A DNA stretch of 64,000 bases from contig NC_088307.1 in assembly GCF_032854445.1 (NCBI RefSeq), positions 16,568,017 to 16,632,016 on the forward strand. Direction: 5' to 3'. The position numbers and the translations under genes were made by a program. This document shows positions 1 to 15,023 of this stretch, one piece after another. The notes under the pieces are model-generated. The model did not search any database and was not told where the DNA came from. It was given only the letters and a program-made list of their open reading frames with translations. The stretch comes from Liolophura sinensis. Its lineage: Eukaryota; Mollusca; Polyplacophora; Chitonida; Chitonidae. Within the stretch, counting starts at the first letter, position 1. The number at the start of each line of letters is the position of its first letter.

Positions 1-57
1 AATGAAATATTTTTGAGTATGGCGTAAAACACCAACCAAATAAATAAATAAATAAAT
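1..57 (+). mobile_element. SINE family A, 3' tail fragment
   Basis: The window opens inside a family A repeat. The stretch matches the 3' end of the full copy at 33407-33677: the block reading gagtatggcgtaaaacacc followed by an AAATA-type tail. The 5' part lies outside the window. Confidence 0.85.
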
Positions 58-1424
58 ATTCTTTGAATTATGCGACGATTTACATGTACATGACATGCTG
101 GAAATTTTAGAAACCATGGAGCGAAGGACATTCAGCCATGTGGCTTCCTAAAAGGCTTCTTAATGAAACAGTTCTGTCGCTTGCTGGTGTTCCTGCATAT
201 TTCGCATCCTTCAGGCAAGACGCTACTTCCTCATTTTAAAACACTGGTAATATGCAGAACTTCGTCAGCGACATCAATCACTCTATGCCACTGGTCTCCC
301 ATAACCTGTGTTTTGGGCCCTTGATTTTCTTTGCCACTGCTCACGGTGGCTGAGGGGTTTTGGTGGAGGATTCTCGTGAGTGGAGTAATCCCATAGACGA
401 TCAGTACATTAATGGCCGGCAAATGATTGGAGGGATGCATGCAATAGGGCCGCCCGTAGGGGTACGTGTTGTCAGATCTACCCACCGAATGCGCCATAAA
501 TCGGCAGATATTCAATTTCACAGACATTGGACAAGGAATATGGACGCATTATCAAAAGGGGTGATCAAGTGTCGACGTTACCATGGTTACCAATTTAATT
601 AACCTTGTTATCCACGTGAACTTGCACATAAACGTGATTTGACTTTAGCTAAAACAATTCAGCGTCTCTCGAGTCTTCGCTTAAGTTTCGTCTCTTTGTC
701 TTAATGTCAGGGCCAAAAAGCGTCTGGATTTCAGCGTTTGGATTTTAAATCCTCGCCAGTATTCAGCGACAAAGCTCTGCATAGACTGTCAAACCACAAC
801 CTTCAGTATTTGATTAAATTGATGGTAGAGATTTAGGCATCGATTTTTTAGGACAGACTAGGATTTTTCGTGAAGAAAAAAAGAAACCGTGCATGGCAGT
901 ACTTAAATTAAGAGCAAATCATGGAATCCATGCTGCACAAATTCCCACACATGTCGGTATTTAAGCCATAATATCGACAGGAAATACTTTATATCCCCTT
1001 TCCTAAAGTAAGCCACCTGAGAAAAAACATCACCAAATTCTCATATCTGGATTATTCCACATTATCTCATCGTTTTGCTCTCATATTTGTTTAAATTTAT
1101 CGAGTTTTAAGCTTAGATATTGACACAAGATGCTGTGATAGTGTGATCTGGAATGACTGAACAGCGAAAGATTTTCTTTAAAAAATCACATTTCCCTGCC
1201 TAATCACATTTGTGTTAAGTTCTTGAAAAACAGATGCAAAGCGACAACCGATCACCAAAATAGCATTTCTTTAGCATATAGGTTGACTTTGTTGTAGACT
1301 GGGGATACCCTCTTTAAGCTACGCATTTGCGAGACTTACAGAGGGAAAACAGCCCCAAAAGTGTCGGATTTACCGCTGTTCACACGCGCATTAAAACGTC
1401 CCTAGCATAAGTCGATGTCCCAAA
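58..1424. other. No gene recognised
   Basis: AT-rich spacer. Opposed short frames at 231-602 overlap each other and show no recognisable domain, splice context or codon bias. Nothing else is supported. Confidence 0.5.
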
Positions 1425-2165
1425 CTGAGTTAGACTGACAAAAGGCCGTATTTCACAGGCTAAGTGTGACCAGTAGTCAGAAATCACGCTGTCGTCGCTA
1501 ATCTGGTTTTACTCTATGCTGTAGGTCTACGTATATTCATCGTGTTGAATTATATATACGAACAGTTGCAATCACAACTTAACTGAAATACATATTTTGT
1601 TATTGACTGATATTCGAGCATGGTATACTGTTTGAATACTGATTTCACTCAGGAGCCTAGAGCATACCTGGCGTTTTTCCAACATCCATGAAAACTGTCG
1701 ACTTCTCTTTGCATGACTCCGTCCTATTCTTGTACTTTATATACTTTCTTAATTCTCATTCACTGACTACGAGTTTGAACCTTGATATGGAATTCATGAC
1801 TAGAATATCCACTGTCTGCCCGGCATCATTGAAACTGATGACCGCTTCTCTCTTGTGTGTTACCGGCTTTATTTCCTATTTGTATAATTTCTTACATACC
1901 TTTGTCTTTGGGAGCTAGCGTTAAACGTTGTTTAGGACATGGATCTTGCGATTATCGACTTGGAACGCCCTTTACGGACTACGAATGGTATACAAATGTC
2001 GGACATGACGCTTATATTTGGTAGTTTGCGTTACACGTCGTTTTGAGAACTAGCCTTGCGATTATTGACCTGGAACGTTATTTATTGGTTAATGGCTGGT
2101 ATACGAATGTCTGTTTCGAAGCATAGATTTGGGCTAATTATTTAGGCCTATAGGCCTATTTAGGC
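1425..2165 (+). repeat. Dispersed repeat family R, longest copy
   Basis: The head (about 1425-1530, with ggccgtatttcac and acgctgtcgtcgct blocks) matches 24865-24990 and, reversed, 11855-11990, 16955-17085 and 36028-36160. The middle and 3' parts match 17820-18095 and 56735-57064 over long near-identical stretches. Its 3' part is an internal tandem duplication: about 1911-2025 and 2026-2150 both contain a gcgattat-c/t-gac-tggaacg block followed by an aatggtat or tggtatacgaatgtc block. No reading frame is apparent, so it is probably a non-autonomous transposable element of unknown class. Confidence 0.7.
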
Positions 2166-2169
2166 CTAA
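2141..2169. repeat. Palindromic TAGGCCTA cluster
   Basis: Three closely spaced taggccta palindromes sit at the 3' end of family R copy 1. They could form a small cruciform or mark an element terminus; no function is assigned. Confidence 0.5.
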
Positions 2170-4974
<2,805 letters not shown>

Positions 4975-5371
4975 CGTCTTCCCCTACTGAATACTACACC
5001 AGGCTTTGTGCGATACTCAATCTAGGCCAGGGTTAGCAATTGTATAGTCACGCATAGGTAAAGCAACAAAACACTTGTGTCTGAAGACGGCTGACCGTTT
5101 GATCCCGATCTGATTAAGTAGCAGTAGAGTACACGTATGTGACAAAGGACTAATCTGTGTATACATTGGGAATGATCGGATTTTATATAAAAAAAAACAC
5201 ACACACAAGACGAATCGATTTATGATTGTGGTCTACAGAAATTGATATAAGCACGTACTACATCTCACAGCAAGCCAGATCAAGGGGAAGCATCGATGGA
5301 TTCGTTCTTCAGTGCCAACGTTTATATATCGGGTGCTGATAGTGCCAGTGCTTAAACATTCATTACGGAAC

Positions 5372-5572
5372 ATTTATGGCTTAGTGGTTGGCGTGTCATC
5401 CCAACACAATGATCCAGGAGCTCCTCACTAGTCCATTTCTCTGCGTTAATATGTGGGAACGCCTCCTAGCATCCTGCAGATGGTCTTCGGTTTCCCACCA
5501 CCTTGATGTTGGCCACCCTCGTATAAGAGAAATATTGTTCATTATGGGTAAAACAACAATGAAATAAATATT
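5372..5572 (+). mobile_element. SINE family A, old diverged copy
   Basis: Order of blocks matches family A: tRNA-like head (tggcttagtggttggcg), gatccaggagctcctcac, gtgggaa, cctgcagatggtcttcggtttccc, accaccttgatgttggccaccctcgtataag, and an AAATA tail. Heavy substitution indicates an old insertion. Confidence 0.75.
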
Positions 5573-8500
5573 CTTTTGGATTATAATGTGTTTCTTTCTA
5601 ATTGCCAGTATTTCAGCAGAAATGAGTTTAAATTCATCAACTTTAAAAAATCAGCTGCGTGCTACACATCAGCTGTTAGCGGCGCAATCTGGCAGACTAT
5701 CGCTGAGGGTTGCACGGATAAGAGCTTTCAAGGATTTGGTTCACGTTATAAATTCTGGTTTACGACCGTCGAACTTGCAAATATTTCCTTCTGTACAACG
5801 TTGACATACAGGGTTGCAGTCACAGATGTTCACGTCACATCAAATACATCACAGATGTCATGGCTATATTTTACATCATTAACAAATGTCATTACATGGA
5901 AATAACTGGAAATGCTTTCCTCTCAATAGGTTGTTTAACAGAACAGATATCTGCATCCTTGATGGGAAGGTGGCGAAAGGCCACGTGTAAGAGCTCATTT
6001 TCACGCTCACATCAACACTTACAATATAAAATGACATATTGCTCTGCGCTCTAAATGACACAATACTGCAGTACAATCAACCAACAAAACTCGTGTGACA
6101 TTTAAATATCACGTAATGGAGAATACATTATGAAAAGAAGTCATCCGCAACAAACACAACAGCGAAAACGGTATATCTCAAATACTGTGCCCTTTTAAAA
6201 CCTCTTTCTGCACAGAATGAAAAGCATCCAGTTACTTGTATCTTTAGAAGGGCTTTATGGACTATATTACAGTGTTGAACGCCGATGACGTCACAAGTGT
6301 TTATTTGTGCTAAGCCTCGTGGCAAAATCCATAATTTACATCGAAATCCATATTGTTCGTAAAGTCAGCTAAAGAATTTATATATCTAAAAGGGTTTAAT
6401 TACTTTCAAGAAATTTGTATATAAGAAGGTATTTTTAGTGCATGAAAACGATTTCGTTTTGTTGTCCTTTCGGTCAAGTTTATATTCTTTTGTAAGTCAT
6501 ACATTCCAATGCCTAATGGACAAATGAAACATGGCTTTTGATCTTTTTTGAGCTTTGGCATGTTTTCTACAAAAATGTTGTTTTAAGACGCTGAATGGCG
6601 ACTTTTGCTCGCCAAAATCATTTCCATCTTCAGTTGTCATTACAAAACACTGATATAGTAAGATACATTCATCACATACTGGAGTTGGCTCAGATTTGGC
6701 AATGGTCGTCTTGTACATAAGAACAGATAATACTATATCTTCACGTATAATTGCAAACCAATTTGTTGTTAGCCTGAGATACTTGAGTGCTGCTTTCTGC
6801 TTTATATTCCAAAACCACAAAACGCCAAATATAAGACGCATGAATAGGGCAACTTGTCACATAAAGGAAAAGACACAACAAAGGCAGCTTTTCTCAAAGG
6901 AACGGGCGCAACATTCACGAAACTCACGGTGGAAATGTTTCTACGTGAATAAAGAGAGCCTTACAATGTGACGTCATTAACGGAAGAAACTTCTCTGACG
7001 ACGCTTTGTGAAGGTCTATCAAGAGCAGTGGATTGACTGGTACTGATTTGTTACACCCTGTTGGTTTTCTTACGTCGTTCAACACGACGTAAAACTTGTT
7101 AATAATTACGATGTGCTCTCAAAGTCTTAACATTACTGAAGACAAAACCACCACGTCCATTCTATGCTGTTTCAGCTCCGGCATTACGCCAGGAGCTTAG
7201 TCAAGCACCTAGCGAGTTACGGTGTTGTACTCAATGTTCCACCATTCAGAAATCTGAATGGCGGCCAACAACTAAAGAATTCTTCAATGGGTATAGACAC
7301 AAATCATAAAAATTAATGAAGAAATTAACTTAATGTGAACATAAAGTCTGCCACAAAAAATGATAGCAAAAATGATACAGGACACAGCGATCACAGAAAA
7401 ATATATCAAAAGTTCTATAAAGTTTTGAATGAGGAGAAGATGAAGCTCAGCACTGGGATATGGCACTTACGGACAATTCACTCTCAGCAGCCATGTTGCA
7501 GAAGGTGAACGTGACCACTCACCAGCGCTGAAAGCGTCACGTGATACTAAGCTGTTACGTCAAAAAACCTCTCAGCTCTCGATTGTCAGTGTGGTTTCTT
7601 ATAGTAGGCGGACAGATATCGATGCAATAAATTGGATTTTGCGGTTAGTTTAAGTGTTAAACTGGTGTATTTTGGATCATACATGTATGGACAGGGACCT
7701 GAGAATGGCTGTCCATGTCATAATGCGTACATGTTGGACAGGATACTGCAGTAACTTGTCAGGGTGAGCTGGCAAGAGAACCGCCTCGGGAGAGTCATTG
7801 CTAGAAGAAAAATATTGTGACTTTGCATTATTTTTCCTTAGCAAATTCAGATTTATTATGGAAATATCTTCCTAAAATCTGAATGAAAAAGTCTGTTGTC
7901 AGTCAGATGCATGTTCGGCAAATTCCCTAAAGTTGGTACAGCCAGCTAGGTCAAATGCTTCCGCGGGACATGCAGAACGGGGAAGAGCAGAACAGCTAAA
8001 ACACAACGCCTGTGTCCAAGGACATAGTCCTGACTGGCCGCCAATCAAAAGAAACATCGGCCCTTTAAACACAACAGAGCTGATACTCTTTGGTTGAGTA
8101 TCAGACGTTTTTGTTTATATTTTCTCATTGTCACATTGTTTAATACCGATGGTATGGGAGAGTTAATAGGTTTGGTGACGTCTCTCTAGTTAGCTGTCAC
8201 CAAATGACTGGCTAGATACGACTGTTTGCTGTTTATTTTGCTGACAAGCGGTGAAGAATCTTTTAATATTTTTTAGAACATTTCTGGAATACTACTTTAT
8301 TAATTAATTTAACTTTACTGGCTGACTTTATTTTCACTTTAATGTTTAAACTTCTTCTCTAGGAACAACTTATGTACTGCAGTTCTTAGTTGAGAAGAGA
8401 AGCTTGAATATGTCACATCCGAGGGCTCACTACTACAATACTACGTATGTGGTTTGAACACTCTGACAATAAAAACTCGTTTGCCAATAACATTCGCCAC

Positions 8501-9176
8501 GGATTAACACCCCATCCAAGTCCATAATCCTCCAGCACATGTTTGCAAAACAACAATTAACACTGGCTGCCAAATGAATATGTTATATAAGTAGAAAGTG
8601 ATAACGGTAACACAAACGAGGGAAGCTGTTCTCAGTTTTCAATGACACAAGGAAGGAAGAAGATATCCAAATCAGCGGAGTATTCTTGCATCTTGGACAA
8701 ACAATGATATAGTCGATGCTTTGCAAGTCGATGTAACAGTTTGTTTTAAACGATTTCCAACAATTAATATATATAAGACCCCAGATCAAGCTGAAAATCC
8801 ATGAATAATATTTATATCTACATATAAGTACTTTTATTAATATTAATTACTTTTATTTCATCCACACTTTGAAGGCGACGACTTCAGATAAAAACAGTGG
8901 CGCTCTAATAAACACTGTTACTTAAATTTTTATTTCAAGATTTCTTCAGATTATTCAAATTCTTGAAAAATATAGTAGAAAACGTGCTCGAACATTTGTT
9001 TTGCCGATTTAAAACGAATTCGATGAATCAAATCACCCTTTCAAAAGTATGTCCTATACATATATAAATGAATAACCTTCATAAGCTTTGTTCCCTGAGG
9101 CTTAATGAGAAATGCGCCACCATATCTTTGATATTCCGTGTATTGACCCGAGGATAACATTGTGACTCCAGACTAA
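5573..9176. other. No gene recognised
   Basis: AT-rich spacer. Overlapping frames at 5576-6076 and 6497-6971 occur on both strands and lack recognisable domains. At about 7690-7712 an inverted repeat (ggacag ... ctgtcc) brackets a short loop. If the arrestin-domain gene at 9269-9386 continues leftward, its next exons could lie here, but I could not identify any. Confidence 0.4.
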
Positions 9177-9268
9177 TTATACAGGGTACGGTGGCGTACA
9201 GGAGAACACAGATTCCATGAGATACAACCTATATATATTGTGTATGTGTGATGACGTAATAGGCTTAC

Positions 9269-9386
9269 CTTTCATGTCCATGTCTCCAAGAAGGTGGACA
9301 ATAACATATCCCCTTAGCACGTCACCTGCCTGGCAAACGCTCCGGGGGTTCGTGATTACGATGTCGAAAGCCTCAAGTTTACCCAT
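9269..9386 (-). CDS. Arrestin-domain protein (ARRDC-like), first coding exon only
   Basis: The reverse strand reads an ATG at 9386 in good context (A at -3, G at +4) and encodes 39 residues beginning MGKLEAFDIVITNPRSVCQA, then GDVLRGYVIVHLLGDMDMK. This is the first beta-strand pair of the Arrestin_N fold: a start of the type G-K-x-x-x-F-x-I-x-x-x-N-P, then A-G-D/Q-x-x-x-G-x-V-x-x-x-L. The exon stops in a glycine codon at a consensus donor (AAAG then GTAAGC, donor at 9268), phase 1. Alpha-arrestins are cytosolic adaptors linking membrane receptors to NEDD4-type ubiquitin ligases and endocytosis; that role is family knowledge. Later exons, with the PPxY motifs, were not found. The gene either continues left past a long intron or is a first-exon relic. 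Confidence 0.78.
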
Positions 9387-11854
9387 TTTGAGGCGCCGGG
9401 CGAAGAGAGCACAAAGGTGGACAGGTGAGTTGGTCAGTCCGCGATGGTTATGTGGGCGAATCGAGTACGGTATCCATATCAGACTTGACTAAGCCCCTCA
9501 CCCAACCTTGTCTGTCTTCCTGGAGAAGGAGACGGGTCTGTGAAGAGAATTGAGTAAGTGAGCGGGCGAGTCTAAGCGAAATGACAGCAAATAAACAGGG
9601 GTGAAAGGTGGTCCTTTCGATAACCTCTCGTCATTATTCTAGCATGCGCGAAGGGCCCTTCCAACCCTCAAGAGGGTCGTTCCAAGCGAAAGGTCAGATA
9701 ACGGGTTAATATTCCCGAGAAGATAAAACGCCCGGATGCGTCGAGCAACAGATACGGGGAGAGATTGAAGTGTCGTATGGTCCACAATTGGCCGTGTCCC
9801 TCCTCGCTGATACCATCTATGAGTGGCAGATCAATTTAGGCGTGCTGTTTTTGACACGCACAATCCCACTAACGCCGGCCATATTTATGGCATCAGCGTC
9901 CCAGAACTGCATTTGAAGATCCATCATAGTGCATATAGGTATCAGCGACCATCATATTTACAAGCATCTGCCTCCAGTGGGGAGTGGTGTTATTCTGACA
10001 TGGTTATGACTGTAATATTCTCCAATATACACGTATTTCCACATGTGATTTTCCAGAATGTGGGACTCACGAAACAGGATGCTGTTGGCCTCACTGAACA
10101 GGACGTTGTTTATCACACGTCAGTGGAGACTTTCTCCCGTGATTCCCACAGGAGGATATTTTGACCGGCAGGAACACACTCCATAAAATGCAGTGATTTA
10201 GTATCCGTGTCAATATACGTAATACAAGCCCTAGTCTATCACTGATTTTTGTGACAACCTGCTGTTAGCCAACTAACTTAAGACAAAGGCAATGAACCTG
10301 CAAAAGTTTGACAACTAGAAAACACAACCAGTATAAAACATTGTAGGATTGACCACGCCACCTTAGGTATGACTGTGTGAAGTTTTTGATAAGTTCAAGC
10401 AGCCAATCTCAGTTCATCATAATCTGCTCTTAAACGTGAAGCGGTGTCAAAACTCCGTCCGACCGGAACACAATCCTATGTACTTGCAACTACATGCGTG
10501 TGTATCACTTTGTCAAGCTGTTGTGACAATGTACTTACTTCGACACCTCAGCACATATGAAAATCTCTCACAGCATAATGAATTAACTCAAGTAAATGGT
10601 TCATTCATTCAAGTACCTTCTATAGCACAGATGTATGGTAGGGCAGCAAAGCAGTGGACTTCTTGGAGGGTCCAACCGGCGTGCCGTTGCTTCATGCGGC
10701 AAGAAATCGTTGTATTCAGCGATCGTTAAGGTTCTTGTATCGCTCATCAGATGCTGTACGCCCTATTCAGTCGGCACAATTAAGACATACCTTGGCAATC
10801 TGCCTTGGCGGATGTAAAATGCTATTGACTCGTCAGGCGTCGATTGGTTCTCGTACTGTTTGATACCTGGTCCTGCCAATAAAGGTATCCTTCATCAAGT
10901 CCACTGAAATCGGTATTTCGTTTGGCCACAGGCTGTTATTTCATTGGGACAATAATCAGCTCTAATATTCCTCAAGGCCAACACGCCTGGTTTCTCTATC
11001 AGCGAGCCATGCTTCCCTTGTTCCCTTGATTTGGAATGTACGTAAGCAAACGCGGTGGTGGTCTCCGGCTCATGACTGCTGCCGTGCTGTTCAAAGAACC
11101 GCGCTGGCGGAAGAACCGGTCGATTTTTCTGCACGCCGGACAGACGCTCTCTCTGGTAGGCGAATCCCCTGTGTGTGTGCTCAGGTACCAGTGTCGACAT
11201 TTATAACACGGACAAGTGTACTAGGCACCTATGTGTAATTGGACCATGTAAGCCTAGACCAACAACACGCGACAGCTGTAAATCCAGACGATTTGCAAGA
11301 CTGTAACCTGGGAATTCCAACACGACCAAGTCCGACCTTACAGGAACACTGTGTTCGAACTGGGACATTTAACTCTACATTTTATCTTCGCGTATACAGA
11401 GCAAAAGAAACAAGCATTCTGGTGTATTATGAAACCAGCTGATGTTCCCTATGAGTATGAGCCGTCATAATTATAGATATGCCAAACTCCACTACAAACC
11501 ATACAAAGCCATAATTTTGTTAAAAATGGATAAAACGCCCAAAAAACTCGAACTTAGACCAAAAATTGTCTGGTAAGGCCATTACCACGTTTTGACAAAA
11601 ATAACCAGTCGTTTTGGGAAAAAAATGCTAAATTTCGTCGAAAATGTACGGATCGATCTGAAACTATACATTGATCTGATCTTCAGAAAAAAAACATGTT
11701 ATAGAAAGAACTAATGTGATACTACTTCAAGATTTAAAAACTGTGTTGAAAAAAAAACGTCAGGAAAACTGGTTCGTGATAAGACTGATGCGAATTACAG
11801 AGAAACGAACAAATCGACGGACAGACAAGGGTAAGGGAACTAATAATACAGCGT
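9387..11854. other. Upstream flank of arrestin exon and spacer
   Basis: About 9387-9760 is relatively GC-rich and would hold the 5' UTR and promoter of the leftward arrestin-domain gene; no clear TATA box is assigned. Beyond it, frames at 9823-10164, 10436-10863 and 10895-11442 overlap on both strands and have no domain I can defend. Confidence 0.4.
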
Positions 11855-11990
11855 AGAGAGAGTAAAACCAGAGCAGCGACGACAATATTATAGCTGCCAA
11901 ATGCTCACACATAACCGGTGAAATACGGACTCAATTTACCTCATTCAGGCTTTTATTCCAACTGTTCATATGCTTAGAGACAGCCTATGA
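11855..11990 (-). repeat. Family R head, reversed
   Basis: The stretch reads accagagcagcgacgac, then ataaccggtgaaatacgg and cttttattccaactgttca. Reversed, it matches the family R heads at 1425 and 24865, and in the same orientation 16955 and 36028. The 3' part of the repeat is absent. Confidence 0.6.
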
Positions 11991-14353
11991 AGTGGTTTTG
12001 CCTGAATTACAAAATAACATCACGGCACGGCTGACAGCGTGACCAGAGTTCGATCCCAAGGTAGGTCTTATCAAAGCTTTTAGGGATGACAAGTTTGTAA
12101 ACTTCCTGGGTTGAGTCTCATTTAAAGAATATTGCCTTTGCGGGTCAACTTGGTGTCAGTAATTATAACTACTTCCGTCTCATACCTGGTGTCTGCATTA
12201 TGTTATTCCAGTGAGAAAGTACTAGGAATATGTCTGTCGTTTAGACTTGACTGTCTAGGACATATCATATGACCGAACTAATCATGAAGTCGATATGTCC
12301 CCCACAAAGAACACGCATATTCGCCTAGAAAAATATTTAATTCGTCCCGTCTGCGTTTAATGGGCCAACTTATTCATGTTGCATTCACTGTTTTCTTTTG
12401 TACGTCCTTTTTTCCTTCTTCCCCCTTTCCTGAACTCTTCCATACTTTTCAAAGTGTTATTTCAAACGACTGTCCAGGTTTTGATAGCTGCAATTTTCCC
12501 ACTCGCTTCCGTACTCCCCACAAGCAGAAATCAAATCATGGTACGTCACTTATTTAATGGGCTCTGCATGCCGTATTCCTAAGCACGTCAGCGTTGATGT
12601 TGTGTTGGCCGGGGGACCTTGATGGCCGAGCAAACTAGGAGCCCTGCCAGAACTCCATTAACCATTTGTTAATGCGTTTGCCAGGTAAGTCCATCTCCCG
12701 CGTATTCTCCAGCAATTTAGGTGAAATAACTAGCAATGTACGAGTGTTTCCACCGTGGTGATGCTTGTTTTTCTCCTGTCATAAACCCGAACGTCACCAA
12801 ATGTACATATACTGGAGATGTATTTCTGAGCTTAGCCCAACACACCAGTGACATGAACTACTGAGCAACTGTTAGCCCAGTCATGTATATTGTTATTAGG
12901 TTGGTCGTCATATGAATGGTATGTCATATGAATGGTATTCTAACTACAATTATGTTGGGAATGGTACGGCGTACATGAAAGTGTCCATTCCACACGAAAA
13001 TATTTAGGTAATGTTGCTTTCAAGCCCAACAAAATAGTACCACGTGTTAACATGCCTCAAGGACAGATCTATCTTAGCTGGTTATTTTTTCCATTTATAG
13101 TGTGTTGACGAAAGAGATGCTATTATCTGTGAGGTTTCCGGTCAATTGACAGAATGGTAGTTTATATGTAACAATGTAGAGCGCGTTCTGTTGTCATCTT
13201 AGGGAATTCGTGTGGTCGAGAAAACGTTTTCTTTATTTAGCCTAATACACGAAAGTGGTTAGTAGAATCATAACTTTCCTTTTCTTACATCCAGAAAAAA
13301 GTAATTTTCTATGGGCTGTTCTAACATGAGCACGAAGGAGGTGTGTCTATTTAACCTACCAAGTCTGTACGGCGAAGAACCGTTTTGGTGGCCTCGAAGT
13401 CAAGAGACCCCGACCAAACCTGGGTCGGATCATACCGAAGACTTTAAGAATGGTACGTGTTGCTTCCTCGATTGGTGATCAGCACTGAGAAGTTAGAGCA
13501 AGGAAACAGGACTGGTTGGTCCGATGCCAGTGTAATGTGACTCGGTGGGGTGTCATGCCTGGTGTCTTCGATATGATATTTCAGTGGCGGAACTTTAGCA
13601 GCATGGACTCACCCTGTCACAACAATACAGTATACATAGGCGCATCTGATGAGCCATCGTCGTCGTATGACTGAACGTTCGATAGTTTGTAAAACACCAG
13701 TTAGAGAGTCAATCAGATAAAAGAAACTTGAGATGTTGTTGAATTCACTTTGGATTTAAAACAGACCCTCAATTGAATGAAATGGTATATTTGCAAAACG
13801 ACAAAATGAGCATCGAAATTTTTCCCGCGTTTCAAACAGCATTCGTTACATATGTAACATCAAGAAACCCATAATGCTAAACTATAATATGGGAGATTAG
13901 CAACATAACAGCAACAGATGTGATGTCGTTTGTTTGGCACTATTTGACTGTAAAGTGAACACATTCAAAGTCTTTAACAAAGGTAGTGCAATTGGTAGCT
14001 TTCTATTATATGTTGCTTTATTATTTTATTGAAAGGGTTTTCTGTTGGTCTCCCTTTTTCCACAGATTGGCTTTTCTGTCATATATTATGTTTTTTACTG
14101 GAGCATATACATGTATATCAGTTATTCAAAATGTTATTGGAGAGTAGGAAAAGGGTTAAGCATCATATTTTTGGCACATGCACTACTGACAAACATCATT
14201 TTTCACCAAGCGTCGTTCTTACATGCTGAGTAAAATGCTGGTTTTTCATTGCGTTTTATGAAGAATTCAAAATTGTTTCATTTAATACATATCTTTAGGT
14301 TGATGGGTAGAAGACACATGGCAGAGTTCGACGGTATTCAACGCAACCGGCTA
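11991..14353. other. No gene recognised
   Basis: AT-rich spacer. A 16-bp unit (tcatatgaatggtatg) is tandemly doubled near 12907-12938. No coding signal is supported; the frame pairs at 12360-12582 and 14029-14233 are low-complexity. Confidence 0.45.
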
Positions 14354-14672
14354 GAGTGAGTGAGTGCTTGAGGTTTAATGTCGTACTTAACAATTTTTCA
14401 GTCATACTACGACGAAGGAAGAGTGCATGTAATCCGCCTCCATGTTGCAGGACGGAATTCCCACGCTCTTTTATCTAGTGCTGCTTCACTGATACGCCTT
14501 ACCGAAGGCAAGTCAGCAGGCTCGTCCATCATACTGATACGGGTCACTATCCCCTTCACTGCGAGGAAGTGAGAGCTTCCTCTTTTAAGGACGGTGTGAA
14601 TCGTGGATTCTGGATTGATCCTGGATATACCACTCCCGAAGCGGACGATCTACCAACTGTGCTGTCGGGGCC
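14354..14672 (+). mobile_element. SINE family B, near-complete diverged copy
   Basis: Begins with gagtgagtgagtg, then gtttaatgtcgtac, caatttttcagtcat, ctcttttatctagtgctgcttcac, tgatacgggtcac and ttcctcttttaa, the same block order as the copies at 49695-50018 and 53532-53847. It ends near ttgatcctggatatacc and has no A-rich tail. Confidence 0.85.
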
Positions 14673-14707
14673 GGTCAGCAGGCTAAATACCTAGACAGTA
14701 CATTTGT

Positions 14708-15009
14708 ATGTTTGTATGCTTGATTTTTCTTTCTTTTTTTTTTTTTTTTGATTGGTGTTTTACGCCGTACACAAGAATATTTCACTTATACGACGGCGGC
14801 AAGCATTATGGTGGGAGGAAACCGGGCAGAGCCCGGGGAAAACCCAAGACCATCCGCAGGTTGCTGCAGACCTTCCCACATACGGTCGGAGAAGAAGCCA
14901 GCATGAGCTGGATTGGAACTCACAGCGACCGCATTGGTGAGAGATTCCTGGGTCAATACGCTGCGCTAGGGCGCTAACCCACTGACCCACGGAGGCCCCC
15001 TTGAAGTTT
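14708..15009 (-). mobile_element. SINE family A, full length, with target-site duplication
   Basis: On the reverse strand this reads the tRNA-like head (gcctccgtgggtcagtgggttagcg, complement of 14960-14997), the conserved body and a tail next to a T run at 14732-14748. Flanks carry a perfect 14-bp direct repeat, gacagtacatttgt, at 14694-14707 and 15010-15023. This supports retrotransposition into SINE B flanking DNA. Confidence 0.92.
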
Positions 15010-15023
15010 GACAGTACATTTGT

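Noticed and set aside
7685-7715. Shared word ggacagggacctg with the 41-bp array at 20073
   Set aside because: Only about 13 bases in common and no repeat at the first site; chance cannot be excluded.
10654-10863. Possible ankyrin-like frame (GPTGVPLLHAARNR)
   Set aside because: Only one short block resembles an ankyrin repeat; no second repeat and no splice context.
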